Below are positions 9,101 through 18,420 of a stretch of 64,000 nt of DNA, piece after piece. Position numbers and translations under genes: made by a program. The notes below the pieces were generated by a model. That model worked only from the letters and a program-made list of their open reading frames with translations. It did no database searches and was not told the origin of the DNA. This DNA is from Melioribacteraceae bacterium (lineage in GTDB: Bacteria; Bacteroidota; Ignavibacteria; Ignavibacteriales; Melioribacteraceae): positions 1-64,000 of the forward strand of contig JAIOZI010000019.1 in the NCBI GenBank assembly GCA_021740785.1, read 5' to 3'. Every line of letters starts with the position of its first letter. Within the stretch, counting starts at the first letter, position 1.

Positions 9101-10107
9101 AGATCAAAGCGCTCGGCGAGGTAAATGTTGCCGGAACCGTGTTGAAAAATGACGGCACTCTTAATTCTACTTTTAACGGCGAAGTGATTTTAACGGTATT
9201 TGATTCGGAACAAATCTTTCGTGTCAATGACTGGAACTACGATATTCACGACCAGGGAGGCGTAATATTCAAAGGACGCGCATCAGTATCCAACGGAGAA
9301 TTTACATCATCATTTATTGTCCCGAAGGATATTTCATATGAAAATAAAAACGGTAAAATAGTCGCATATATTTATGATGATGAATCAGACGGAATTGGTT
9401 CAACGGAAAGTATAATCGTCGGAGGTACCGATTCTACTGCCGTTGATGACGGTGAAGGTCCTTCAATCGATATCTATTTTGATAATTTCGATTTCGAGAA
9501 CGCTTATCTCTTGAATCCCGAGTTTACTTTATTAGCAAAGCTGGAGGATCAGTCCGGACTCAATACAACTGGAACGGGAATCGGGCATAGGCTTGAAGGA
9601 ATTCTGAACAAGGATGAAGATAAACCGATTGATTTTACCGAGTATTTTATCGGCGATCTGGATGCCGGGGGTAAATCCGGTGTGGTTGATTATCTTTTCA
9701 CAAATATGAACCCGGGCGATTATTCAATTCAAATCCGTGCCTATGATGTTTTCAATAATTTCTCGGAAGAAGAAACTCATTTTACCGTTGTTGAAGGCGA
9801 TGGATTGGTGATCAGAAATATTGTGAATTTCCCGAATCCTTTTTCAGGTTCAACATTTTTTACGTTTCAGCAGAATTTGTCAAATCCAATTAATGTGAAA
9901 ATAAAAATTTATACAGTTGCCGGTAGAATGATTAAGGAGATTGAGCAATATGGATTAATAGAAAAATTTGTAAGAATTCCATGGGACGGCAGAGATGCGG
10001 ACGGCAATCAGCTCGCAAACGGCACTTATTTATATAAGCTTGTCGTTGAAACTGTTGATGGTCAATACTCGGAAAACTTCCTTGGAAAATTAGCTGTAAT
10101 TAGGTAA
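6157..10107 (+). CDS. porU: type IX secretion system sortase PorU
   Basis: This is the gingipain-like (C25) cysteine peptidase that removes C-terminal sorting domains from T9SS cargo at the outer membrane and links the cargo to the surface. It has a signal peptide and a long N-terminal beta region. The caspase-like domain has catalytic His833 in LNFQGHGNPS and Cys867 in AAATCDFARYDDP, within the usual 30-40 residue spacing. The C-terminus (from about residue 1230) is itself a type A sorting domain, with NFPNPFSG, IKIYTVAGR, WDGRDADGN and GTYLYKLV. At 1316 residues it is within the family range. It is the first gene of a cluster with porV 56 bp downstream. Both catalytic residues are intact. 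Confidence 0.93.
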   Translation: MVGRYSIIIAFLFSFQLFGSNGLKVLNSTESSITFEYTPSYDISDHEVDGNIFKRISFRGGAIDFDLEPGQPEVPIFGLTIGVPGEFGNRIQLISSEKRIVNGELIPISYYKSIDEMPEPVYEKSEKYGSVKNFRIVDFGENGYIGQLAVQKLKIFPVQFDADKNEITLFDKIIFTVIYSRVETGLQKIDNELLEMVIANYDVARNWGKVRQTARKISSSVLSSGTWYKFETPDEGIYKIDRSMLPSMGIDPATVDPRTIKIYNNGGKNLPENINASRPGDLLENAIRIVGESDGKFDEGDYILFYGRGVDFFEYDSSSTKFVRRKNWYSKKNYYWITSGGSNGKRMDAIASLSGTSAYSQTTTKAFQFTEDDRYKILPSGRLYFGDEYSTSANSKTYATSLTNIIPNSRIRYYFQFVNASSPSLQLEIFENGDRRFSRSISGYGANPYSAGDLYSSFFEYTGTLPDDRSMLKFSFNATASNHKGYLDYFEIEYERLIKAINDELIFYSKDTTADIRYSVNNFVDSFIEVYNVSDFYDVKIVQPASISGGQFTFISAEQEGNVSKYYSLNKSKYKTPVNFEKVENSNYRGDDPGAELIVITSRQFEEQAQRFAEYRSTSTSNAVEAKVFYVEQIYNEFGSGIADPTAIRDFVKYAYDNWSVQPQYVLLFGDGNYDYYNIEGADQNFITTYQSIESLREIYSYPSDDYYGWISGNDSLIDIAIGRIPVKSNSDAKIIVDKVIRYETELPKSLWRTKITLVADDGLTSDGDDGKEHTFRSEQLTGNIPKYFDLNKIYLIRYPTVITGLGRRKPNVNDAIIDAINNGTLILNFQGHGNPSVWTHERVYEKSVTIPRLKNSQYFFLAAATCDFARYDDPQNTSGTEEMLFLPDAGTIGAFASARAVYSGQNSRLNEYFFSYLLENRSDLNKPNRIGLAYQSAKVAYAGTNTEKFHLICDPTLRLNEPSMPVNIDSVNGQNLSTQVQIKALGEVNVAGTVLKNDGTLNSTFNGEVILTVFDSEQIFRVNDWNYDIHDQGGVIFKGRASVSNGEFTSSFIVPKDISYENKNGKIVAYIYDDESDGIGSTESIIVGGTDSTAVDDGEGPSIDIYFDNFDFENAYLLNPEFTLLAKLEDQSGLNTTGTGIGHRLEGILNKDEDKPIDFTEYFIGDLDAGGKSGVVDYLFTNMNPGDYSIQIRAYDVFNNFSEEETHFTVVEGDGLVIRNIVNFPNPFSGSTFFTFQQNLSNPINVKIKIYTVAGRMIKEIEQYGLIEKFVRIPWDGRDADGNQLANGTYLYKLVVETVDGQYSENFLGKLAVIR

Positions 10108-10163
10108 AATTATTGTTTAAATAAAAATAACGAACGAAAATTATTCATTTTGGAGGAATATAA

Positions 10164-11324
10164 ATGAAAAGAGTATTTATGCTCATGTTATTAAGTGTGA
10201 TGATCACAGGATTAAGTAAAACAACTTATGCTCAGGGTGAAGCTGCAGTTCCGTTTCTATTATTAGCTCCGGATTCTCGTGCCGGCGGAATAGGTGAATC
10301 AGGCGGTGGGTTAGCCGATAATTCGGCGGCTATTTTCTGGAATCCTGCAGGCATTGCATTTTTGACAGGTTCGGAAGTTAGTATAACACATAGTAACTGG
10401 CTTCCGCAATTTAATCTGGATTTATTCTACGACTATTTGACTTATCGTCAGTATGTTGATGATTTAGCAGGAAGTGTTACTGCCAGTATTACATATATGA
10501 ATTTTGGTGAATTTGTAAGAACCGCCTCAAATTCTCCCGACCCGATTGGAACTTTCAGATCATTTGACGCTGCTCTCACTTTAGGTTATGCTACTAAATT
10601 ACATCCTGATTGGGGCATCGGGATGAACTTCAGGTTAATTCACAGCAGGCTTTCGGATCAACCGACTGAAGAGGAAACGGGCGTAGGTGTGGCTACTACT
10701 GTAAGTTTCGATTTTGCTGCAATGTGGCGCCCGGCTGATTTTGAAATCCCTTTTATCGGGAATATTGGTAACAAATTAAGTATCGGTGCAAATCTTAGTA
10801 ATCTTGGTCCCAAAATTTACTATATTGATCAAGCCCAAGCAGATCCTATTCCAACAAATTTCAGACTTGGTTTCGCATTTAGACTATTTGAAGATGAATT
10901 CAATTCATTAACCTACACGTTAGATTTTAGTAAATTATTGGTTGATAGAGCCGACAGTGCAGCTCAGAGAGATGAATTCTATAAAGCCGTCTTTACCGCA
11001 TGGGGCGATCAGCCGCTAAATGAAGAATTGAGAGATATTGTTACTTCGATGGGCTTGGAGTATTGGTACGGTGATCCGAAAGATTTTATGTTCGCACTAA
11101 GACTAGGATTCTTCTACGAAGATCCGTCTTACGGCAACAGGAAATTCGGTACATTCGGCGCTGGTATCAGGTATGATGTATATGGTTTCGACTTCTCGTA
11201 CATCTCAACTGAATTAGCGGGAAGTGATGAAAATCATCCGCTTGCTGAAACGCTGAGATTCACATTATTAATTGGTTGGGGAACTCAAACTGCTCCCGGG
11301 TTAGGATTGCCGCGAGGTATTTAA
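10164..11324 (+). CDS. porV: type IX secretion outer-membrane protein PorV
   Basis: This is a FadL-like beta-barrel that takes T9SS cargo from the translocon and delivers it to PorU. A signal peptide ending in TYAQG is followed by the typical PorV opening: LLLAPDSRAGGIGESG, then AIFWNPAGIAF and SITHSNWLPQF. Alternating amphipathic strands run to the C-terminus, which ends without a sorting domain. It has 386 residues and a strong GGAGGAAT Shine-Dalgarno. Its position directly after porU fits their physical partnership in the attachment complex. Two PorV/PorQ relatives occur at 54.9 and 56.5 kb; this copy is the one that looks like the core component. Confidence 0.92.
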   Translation: MKRVFMLMLLSVMITGLSKTTYAQGEAAVPFLLLAPDSRAGGIGESGGGLADNSAAIFWNPAGIAFLTGSEVSITHSNWLPQFNLDLFYDYLTYRQYVDDLAGSVTASITYMNFGEFVRTASNSPDPIGTFRSFDAALTLGYATKLHPDWGIGMNFRLIHSRLSDQPTEEETGVGVATTVSFDFAAMWRPADFEIPFIGNIGNKLSIGANLSNLGPKIYYIDQAQADPIPTNFRLGFAFRLFEDEFNSLTYTLDFSKLLVDRADSAAQRDEFYKAVFTAWGDQPLNEELRDIVTSMGLEYWYGDPKDFMFALRLGFFYEDPSYGNRKFGTFGAGIRYDVYGFDFSYISTELAGSDENHPLAETLRFTLLIGWGTQTAPGLGLPRGI

Positions 11325-11336
11325 GTATTGGTTATT

Positions 11337-14300
11337 ATGAAAAAAATAAATCTGATTTCTGCTGCATTATTTTTGTTTCCGGCATTTGTTTTTGCACAAA
11401 GTTTTATTGGAAAACTTAATCCGCATCCGGCAGCCGCAAATTCAGCTTCTGCAAATGATACTTTGAAAATTCTTGCAGTAATGGTTGAATTTCAGGAAGA
11501 CTTGTTCGATGCAACTTTCGGAAACGGAAAGTTTGGTACTATTTATTCCGATGAAAATAAGGACCGAAAAGATATTTTAGATCCGCTTCCCCATGATTCC
11601 GCATATTTTGCAAATCATTTGAAATTTGCTCAAAATTATTTTCGGAAAGTCTCTTACGGAAGAAAAGAAATTAAGTATGAGGTGATACCTGAAATATTTA
11701 CGGTATCACAAGCGATGAGAGAATATTCACCGGCTGTCAGATCAAGCGAACTTACTCCTTTAGCAGGTTTCGCTGAAGAAGTTTGGGAATTGGTTGATGC
11801 GAGTCCGCATAATATTGATTTCTCTCAATATGATCTCTTTACAATTTTTCATGCCGGGGTTGGCAGGGACGTAAGCACGCCCGGCAGTATCGGGAATGAG
11901 AGGGATTTACCTTCGGTTTACCTCAGCAAATCTGCGCTGCAGTCTGTTTTCGGTTCGAGTTTCACAGGATTCCCCGTAAACGGCGGAGCTTATTCCATCA
12001 CCAATACAATGATTCTGCCCGAAACGGAAAGCAGAGAATTGCAGGCAATTGGCGGAACTATTTTGTTAGAATTGACAATTAACGGACTTATCGCTGCAAG
12101 TATTGCCAGTCATCTCGGGTTACCTGATCTTTTCAATACCGAAACAGGTCAAAGTGCAATCGGCAGGTTTGGTTTGATGGACGGGCAGTCGATTTTTGCT
12201 TACTCTGGTTTGTTCCCTCCTGAACCATCGCCTTGGGAGAAAATGTATCTTGGCTGGATTGACCCGGTTGAAGCGCCTGTTGTTAGTGGATCGTTTTCTG
12301 TTGCTTCAACTAAAGCATTTGGTGATACAGTATTATTGAAAATTCCGCTCAATTCAAATGAGTATTACTTAATTGAAAACAGGGCAAGAGATTCACGCAA
12401 CGACGGAATAGTAATCACATATATTGATCAAGGTGAACAGAAGACAATCACGATAGATAAAGATACTACAGGATTTCGCAGCTACGGAGTTGATACTGTT
12501 GACGGGATTGTAATTGATGTGGATGAATTCGATTGGGCGGTTCCCGGAAACGGAATTGTGATTTGGCATATTGATGAATCTATTATTGCAGCTAATTTAG
12601 AAAGTAACACTATCAATAATGATAAATTCAACAGGGGCATTGATGTTGAAGAAGCCGACGGTATTCAAGATATTGGCGAGGAGTTTTATACAATCTTTGG
12701 TGATGTTGTAATCGGTGAAGGTACGGATGAAGATTTTTGGTTTGACGGGAATCCTGCAAAACTTTATGAAAATGAATTCACACCGTACACTAAGCCCAAT
12801 ACAAATTCGAATGTAGGTGGAAACAGTTTATTGAGTTTTACTGATTTTACATCTGCGTCAAATAAAATGTCTTTTAACCTTTCTTTCGCATCAGGTGATA
12901 TTGAACTTTTAAACACAGTGAATTTACCATTGGTGGGTACCGGCAGAATTTCTGTTACTAATTCGGAAGATGATAAATTTACGACGATTCTTGAAGGTAA
13001 TAATCTGATAATTTTAAACAACTCATTATCAACTATTGCGAGTCTGAAAGATTTCTCGAATTATAAACCGCTTTCAATAAAATTATCTGATAAAACTTTT
13101 TTTATCGGTATAGCTAATACTCAATTAAATATTTTATGGATTGAATCAGGCGGAAGTATTTCAATTGATTCGATAAATATATTCACGGATTCAGTTTCAA
13201 CATACCCTGTGATTTTTTCAAGTGATGCAAATAGTTTTTCAATCCTTTCTGCTTCGGTTTCCGGGGAACTCAAAAAGATCGATGTGAATAATTCCGATCC
13301 TTCGAATCCAGTTGTCTCTGATTATTCAGGCACGAGCGGCATCGGAAATGTGAAACAGATTCTAACTGATCCGGCATCCGGTTACGCGGCTGTTGTTTCC
13401 AAAAATAAAATTATGGATAACAACGGTAATGAAATTGATGTATTGATGAATATCAAAAAAGCCGCGCTTACAAAGTCGGGATCCGGGAATAATCAAATAG
13501 TTCTACTTGGTGAGAATAACCGGTTTGTTGTATTATCCGGTGGAAAAGTTGCAAATGATTTCACTATTAATTCAACTCATATCTTAGAATCATTTACATT
13601 GGCGGATATTAAAAATGACGGTGAAAATTATATCATCACAAGTTCAGGAAAATATCTTTACGCGTATAATTTGAATGGGCGTCCAGCTGAATATTTCCCG
13701 TTCGAGGAACTTTACTCGGATAATTTTACCGGTACGCCTCTTGCTGCAGATTTGAATAACGATAATTATGCTGAGATTTTAATAACAACTGAAGCAGGAA
13801 ACATTTACGCAGTTGATGGTTTTACAAGTCGATTGATGGACGGATTTCCAATCAGCTCCGGCAGACCAATATCTGCAACTCCGGGTTTAACTGCAAGTAA
13901 TAATAAATTGTTTCTTACACTTTTAGACAATGCAGATAATTTATCTAAATGGAATTTGAGTAATAATCCCGGCAAAGTTTATTGGGGTTCGGAATACGGC
14001 AGCCCGGCAAATAATTCATTTGTTGATGCTGCATTAGCAGGTAATAAAATTGATCAATATTTCCCAAAGGATAAGGCTTATAATTGGCCGAACCCTGTTT
14101 ACGGGAACGAAACCTACATAAGGTATTATGTTTCCGAAGACTCAAAAGTTAATATAAAAATATTTGATTTAGCCGGTGATTACGTAGCCGAATTAAACGA
14201 TAATGCCTCCGGCGGATTTGATAACGAAACTACCTGGAATGTTAGTGAAATTGAAAGTGGTGTTTATTTTGCCCGCTTGCAAGTTAACGGATCTTCGGGG

Positions 14301-14342
14301 AAGCAGGATGAGAAAATTATTAAAATTGCTGTTATAAAATAG
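11337..14342 (+). CDS. M6-like secreted protein with degenerate zinc site and T9SS sorting domain
   Basis: The signal peptide (ending FVFAQ) is followed by a region resembling M6/immune inhibitor A metallopeptidases: VMVEFQE near the N-terminus, YFRKVSYG, then GLPDLFN and GLMDGQSI followed by SPWEKMYLGWI. At the place of the HExxH zinc motif the sequence reads S255-I-A-S-H259, so the first His and the Glu are lost. The protein is probably not a zinc protease. Residues of about 540-900 look like beta-propeller or VCBS-like repeats, and the C-terminus is a type A sorting domain (NWPNPVYG, IKIFDLAGD, ESGVYFARL). It begins 12 nt after porV. ATG at 11337 is preferred over TTG at 11328 because it opens the signal peptide directly. 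It may be a binding or structural partner of the PorU/PorV complex. Confidence 0.8.
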   Translation: MKKINLISAALFLFPAFVFAQSFIGKLNPHPAAANSASANDTLKILAVMVEFQEDLFDATFGNGKFGTIYSDENKDRKDILDPLPHDSAYFANHLKFAQNYFRKVSYGRKEIKYEVIPEIFTVSQAMREYSPAVRSSELTPLAGFAEEVWELVDASPHNIDFSQYDLFTIFHAGVGRDVSTPGSIGNERDLPSVYLSKSALQSVFGSSFTGFPVNGGAYSITNTMILPETESRELQAIGGTILLELTINGLIAASIASHLGLPDLFNTETGQSAIGRFGLMDGQSIFAYSGLFPPEPSPWEKMYLGWIDPVEAPVVSGSFSVASTKAFGDTVLLKIPLNSNEYYLIENRARDSRNDGIVITYIDQGEQKTITIDKDTTGFRSYGVDTVDGIVIDVDEFDWAVPGNGIVIWHIDESIIAANLESNTINNDKFNRGIDVEEADGIQDIGEEFYTIFGDVVIGEGTDEDFWFDGNPAKLYENEFTPYTKPNTNSNVGGNSLLSFTDFTSASNKMSFNLSFASGDIELLNTVNLPLVGTGRISVTNSEDDKFTTILEGNNLIILNNSLSTIASLKDFSNYKPLSIKLSDKTFFIGIANTQLNILWIESGGSISIDSINIFTDSVSTYPVIFSSDANSFSILSASVSGELKKIDVNNSDPSNPVVSDYSGTSGIGNVKQILTDPASGYAAVVSKNKIMDNNGNEIDVLMNIKKAALTKSGSGNNQIVLLGENNRFVVLSGGKVANDFTINSTHILESFTLADIKNDGENYIITSSGKYLYAYNLNGRPAEYFPFEELYSDNFTGTPLAADLNNDNYAEILITTEAGNIYAVDGFTSRLMDGFPISSGRPISATPGLTASNNKLFLTLLDNADNLSKWNLSNNPGKVYWGSEYGSPANNSFVDAALAGNKIDQYFPKDKAYNWPNPVYGNETYIRYYVSEDSKVNIKIFDLAGDYVAELNDNASGGFDNETTWNVSEIESGVYFARLQVNGSSGKQDEKIIKIAVIK

Positions 14343-14410
14343 ACTTCGATCTTTTTCTGCAATCTGCAATTCATTACTTAATTCATGACAATATTAATGA
14401 TGGATATTCA

Positions 14411-17400
14411 ATGAGAAAGTTTTTACTCGTAATTGGATTTTATGTTTTTTTGATTTCAACCGTAACTGCACAGTTCAATGAATTTGAACCGCAGTATAAT
14501 TGGATGACTATAAAAGGGAAACATGTCAAAGTTCATTTTCATGAAGGTGCGGAAAGGACTGCGCGTGTTGTACTTGAAATTGCCGATGAAGTTTGGGACC
14601 CGATTACATCTTTGTACCAGTACGAACCTGATGAAGTTCATTATGTAATTAAGGACATAGATGATTACTCAAACGGAGCCACTTATTTCTTCGATAATAA
14701 AATTGAAATTTGGGCATCTGCTTTGGATTTCGATTTACGTGGTACTCATAATTGGCTGCGGAATGTTATTTCTCATGAGTTTACACACATGGTTCAAATT
14801 CAAGCTGCTATGAAAATCGGGCGCACTATTCCGGCATTTTACCTGCAGTTTTTAAACTATGAGGATAAACGAAGACAAGATATTCTATATGGTTTCCCGA
14901 ATATTATTGCATCATATCCTGTTGCAACGTTTAATATGCCCGCTTGGTTTGCTGAAGGTACGGCTCAATATATGCGTCACGAATTTGAATACGAGTGGTG
15001 GGATTCACATCGCGACATGATTTTAAGAAGTTATGTATTAGACGGCAACATGCTTACTTGGAATCAAATGGGAGTGTTTAGTAAAACCAGTCTGGGTAAT
15101 GAATCGGTTTACAACTCCGGGTTTGCTCTTACTAAGTATATTGCTCAACAATACGGTGAGGATAAACTTAGGGAGATAACGAAAAAACTTGGTAAGATAA
15201 CGAATTTTACTATTGACGCTGCTTTTGAAGATGTACTGCACAAAGATGGTAATGAGATCTACAATGAATGGAAAGAATTCTTAACTAAAGATTATAACGA
15301 GCGGATTCAAAGCGTTCGTGATAATGAAGTATCCGGTGAAATTATTGCTGATATCGGATTCGGAAATTTCTACCCGGTTTTCAATGAAGATGAAACTAAA
15401 GTGATTTATATCTCCAACAAAACAAGTGATTACTTCGGTCAATCCGGAATTTATTCATATGATTTGAATACCAAAGAAGAAAAATTAATTGTCAGCCTGG
15501 TTACATCAACTGTTTCATTTATTCCGGGAACTAACAAAATAGTTTATTCAAAACTTAGCGAAGACAACCCTGACTGGACGAAAATTCACGATTTGTACAT
15601 TTATGATATTGATGAAGATGAAGAGATAAGAATTACAGAAGGTCTCAGGGCGGATAATCCAAACGTATCAAATGACGGGAAGAAAGTTGTATTCCTCTTT
15701 CAAAAGGATGGAACTACTAATGTTGGCACTGTTGATATAAACGGAGAAAATTTTAAACGCATTACATTTTTTGAAAATGGTGAACAGGTTTACAAACCGA
15801 AATTTTCTAATGATAATAGTTATGTGGTTTTTGGTTATGTTGAGAAAGAAAATAGGGACGTTGCAAAGGTAAATGTTGACGGTGCCGGCTTCGAAGTTCT
15901 TTTAAGTACGGATGCTGATGAACGCGATCCGCGCGTGATGCATGATGGTTCTATTATTTACAGTTCCGATGAAACGGGAATCTTCAATATTTATAAATGG
16001 AATCCGGTTACTGATGAGAAAATTCAACTTTCCAATGTTATGGGCGGTGCATTCATGCCGGATGTAGACGAGAGCGGAAATATTGTTTACGCAGGTTACA
16101 CTTCAAGCGGTTATAAGATTTTTCATCTCGCGAATGAAATTCAAAGTAAAGTGAATTCAAACAATAAATATGTTTGGACAAACAATCCACCACTTGGCAA
16201 AACAATTCCGAACGGGGATATCGAAAATTTCAATATATCTTCATTGAAAAATTATGACGATACGAATTTGGAAGAAGTCGAATCGGAAAGATACAGCGGT
16301 TTCTTCTCTAAGATGACTTTCCTTCCCTTTATCAGGTACGACAATTACAATACTTCCAATACCGGGCTGGATAAAATAAAACCCGGTGTGTACATAACCT
16401 CTAGTGATTTTCTGAACCGTTATTCCTTATTTGGCGGGGCATCAATCAATAAGCGTTTCGAACGGGATATGTTTTTAATTTTTGAATACCGGAATAAGCT
16501 CCCGTTATTTTATCAGCTTGGACTTTTCCCGCAGCTCTCGCTGGAACTATATAGTATCAGCCGCAAAACAAGCGCCGATTTACTCTTTGGTGTCGATTCC
16601 ACAGGCGGAAACGTAACTTATGATTATAAAGTGGCAACCGATGTCAGTTATAATTTATTTGAAGTTGACTTTGCGCTCAAGCATAAAATATTTGCAGAAG
16701 GTAATGATATTGAATTAAGATATATTTACAGCGATTATACTGCTACATTAAACAGCTTTATTCTGCCGGATGAAAATAATACACTGTATCCAACCACAAA
16801 GGATACATACTTAATCGGAAGTAATTTTCAATTAAAATTCACTCATGATGGTCAAATTCCTCACCGCGATTCCGATATTAATCCGAAAGGTAGGGAAGTG
16901 GAACTTCAGTACAATTATGAGTTGAATCAATATAACCCCGACAGTGAATATGAAGTTGCCGATGGTATTCTAAAACCATTGTATAAGGATTTTAATTTTC
17001 ACCGCGTAGAGCTTAACTGGAAAGAGTATTTCGGTTTAGGCAAGGGGCACACTCTTTCCGCTCAAGTCAGAGCCGCTTCAATACTTGGTCCTTCTGTACC
17101 GGACTTTTTTGATTTTTATCTCGGTGGTTTGATTGGAATGAAAAGTTATCCTTTTTATGCAATTAGCGGTAATGAATTGGGCTGGATGAACTTGACATAC
17201 CGTTTCCCGCTCTTTAAGAACATTGACGCTAGATTAGGTCATATTTATCTCGATAAAATATTTCTTTCTGTTTACGGTGATTATGGAAATGCATGGACGG
17301 GTGACTTCCCGGAATTTAATAAATTCAAAAAGGGAGCAGGTGCAGAATTAAGAATAAAGATGATATCTTTTTATCTTTTCCCGACAAGTTTGTTCTTCAG

Positions 17401-17509
17401 CGCTGCATATTCTTTTGATGATGTATCTCGACATGTAAGAGGCGAGGTTGTTAATTATGGTAAAGAGTGGAGATTTTACGGCGGTATTTTATTTGACTTT
17501 AGTTTATAA
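14411..17509 (+). CDS. MA-family metallopeptidase, TolB-like propeller and outer-membrane barrel in one chain
   Basis: Three parts are visible. After a signal peptide, residues of about 30-290 form a peptidase MA-like gluzincin domain with zinc ligands H122 and H126 and catalytic E123 in HEFTHMVQ, plus the third ligand E182 in PAWFAEGTAQ. Residues of about 310-600 carry TolB/WD40-type repeats (FSNDNSYVVFGY, DPRVMHDGSIIYSSDETG). The last 350 residues look like an Omp85/surface-antigen-type barrel, with FYLGGLIGMKSYP, ELGWMNLTYRFPLF and an aromatic final strand ending in DFSL. The protease is therefore probably held on the outer membrane. It follows the M6-like gene by 68 nt in the T9SS cluster. 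Substrate unknown. Confidence 0.82.
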   Translation: MRKFLLVIGFYVFLISTVTAQFNEFEPQYNWMTIKGKHVKVHFHEGAERTARVVLEIADEVWDPITSLYQYEPDEVHYVIKDIDDYSNGATYFFDNKIEIWASALDFDLRGTHNWLRNVISHEFTHMVQIQAAMKIGRTIPAFYLQFLNYEDKRRQDILYGFPNIIASYPVATFNMPAWFAEGTAQYMRHEFEYEWWDSHRDMILRSYVLDGNMLTWNQMGVFSKTSLGNESVYNSGFALTKYIAQQYGEDKLREITKKLGKITNFTIDAAFEDVLHKDGNEIYNEWKEFLTKDYNERIQSVRDNEVSGEIIADIGFGNFYPVFNEDETKVIYISNKTSDYFGQSGIYSYDLNTKEEKLIVSLVTSTVSFIPGTNKIVYSKLSEDNPDWTKIHDLYIYDIDEDEEIRITEGLRADNPNVSNDGKKVVFLFQKDGTTNVGTVDINGENFKRITFFENGEQVYKPKFSNDNSYVVFGYVEKENRDVAKVNVDGAGFEVLLSTDADERDPRVMHDGSIIYSSDETGIFNIYKWNPVTDEKIQLSNVMGGAFMPDVDESGNIVYAGYTSSGYKIFHLANEIQSKVNSNNKYVWTNNPPLGKTIPNGDIENFNISSLKNYDDTNLEEVESERYSGFFSKMTFLPFIRYDNYNTSNTGLDKIKPGVYITSSDFLNRYSLFGGASINKRFERDMFLIFEYRNKLPLFYQLGLFPQLSLELYSISRKTSADLLFGVDSTGGNVTYDYKVATDVSYNLFEVDFALKHKIFAEGNDIELRYIYSDYTATLNSFILPDENNTLYPTTKDTYLIGSNFQLKFTHDGQIPHRDSDINPKGREVELQYNYELNQYNPDSEYEVADGILKPLYKDFNFHRVELNWKEYFGLGKGHTLSAQVRAASILGPSVPDFFDFYLGGLIGMKSYPFYAISGNELGWMNLTYRFPLFKNIDARLGHIYLDKIFLSVYGDYGNAWTGDFPEFNKFKKGAGAELRIKMISFYLFPTSLFFSAAYSFDDVSRHVRGEVVNYGKEWRFYGGILFDFSL

Positions 17510-17527
17510 AATTCAAAAGGTTGTTTT

Positions 17528-18406
17528 ATGAAAAAGATGTTAATAATGCTTTTCTTATCCTTATCAATATTTGGACAGGAAAAAAACGAACTTAGCGGGA
17601 ATATTATTCTCGACAATAAAATTGCATTCAATAATACTTTTGAAATAAATCAAAACCCGTTGACTCTTAATTCAACTGATGAAAAGTCACCGTTTTTAGC
17701 CGGACTATTATCATTCGCAGTTCCTGGCGCCGGTGATTTTTATGCCGAGAATTATATAATGAGCGCTGTCTTTTTAGCTGCCGAAGCTGCCGGAATTACT
17801 TTCGCAGTTATGTATGATAAGAAGGGGGACGAACAGACAGTTGTTTTCGAAAATTATGCTAATGAAAATTGGAGTGTAAAAAGATATGCTAACTGGACGG
17901 TCGAAAACTCAGGAAAATTGAACCCGGGAATCGAACCTGAAAATCCAGTGCTGGATGTTTTCGATAATAGCGGAAATGTTATTTGGAGTAAATTAAACAA
18001 ACTTGAGCAAGAGATAAGCAAAGGTGAATTAGGCGGATACTATTCTCATAGGCTTGCACCTTATGGTGATCAGCAATATTATGAAATGATCGGAAAATAT
18101 CCGCAGTTTAATGTTGGTTGGGAAGAATTTGGCAATGATCCCACAAAGCCTTATTTGTACGGAGACCCTCTTGTTGATCAATTTCATTATTACTCCGAAC
18201 AGAGAGGAAAAGCCAACGATTTTTATAATGTTGCTAAATGGGCGGTTATTGGCGTAGTAACAAATCACATAATAAGCGCGCTTAACGCTGCATGGTCAGC
18301 AAGCAGGTATAACAAAGAAATAGACGTAAATATGAGCCTGGAAAAAGAAAATATCGGATTTGCTGTAGAATATTACCCTCAGCTTAATATTAAATATCAT
18401 TTCTAA
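17528..18406 (+). CDS. conserved membrane-associated protein of unknown function
   Basis: This is a 292-residue protein with a signal peptide (MKKMLIMLFLSLSIFG) and two hydrophobic stretches: residues of about 57-100, containing LLSFAVPGAGDFYAENY, and near residue 235 (VAKWAVIGVVTNHIISAL). The Pro-Gly-Ala-Gly turn before a hydrophobic helix resembles DUF5683-type proteins of Bacteroidota; I infer a loose relationship only. Nineteen nt separate it from the upstream barrel protein, so it is probably the last gene of the T9SS-linked cluster. Function unknown. Confidence 0.7.
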   Translation: MKKMLIMLFLSLSIFGQEKNELSGNIILDNKIAFNNTFEINQNPLTLNSTDEKSPFLAGLLSFAVPGAGDFYAENYIMSAVFLAAEAAGITFAVMYDKKGDEQTVVFENYANENWSVKRYANWTVENSGKLNPGIEPENPVLDVFDNSGNVIWSKLNKLEQEISKGELGGYYSHRLAPYGDQQYYEMIGKYPQFNVGWEEFGNDPTKPYLYGDPLVDQFHYYSEQRGKANDFYNVAKWAVIGVVTNHIISALNAAWSASRYNKEIDVNMSLEKENIGFAVEYYPQLNIKYHF

Positions 18407-18420
18407 CCGGCAATCATTAA

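Noticed and set aside
11337-12300. Active M6 metalloprotease call
   Set aside because: The zinc motif is lost (S-I-A-S-H), so only fold resemblance is claimed.
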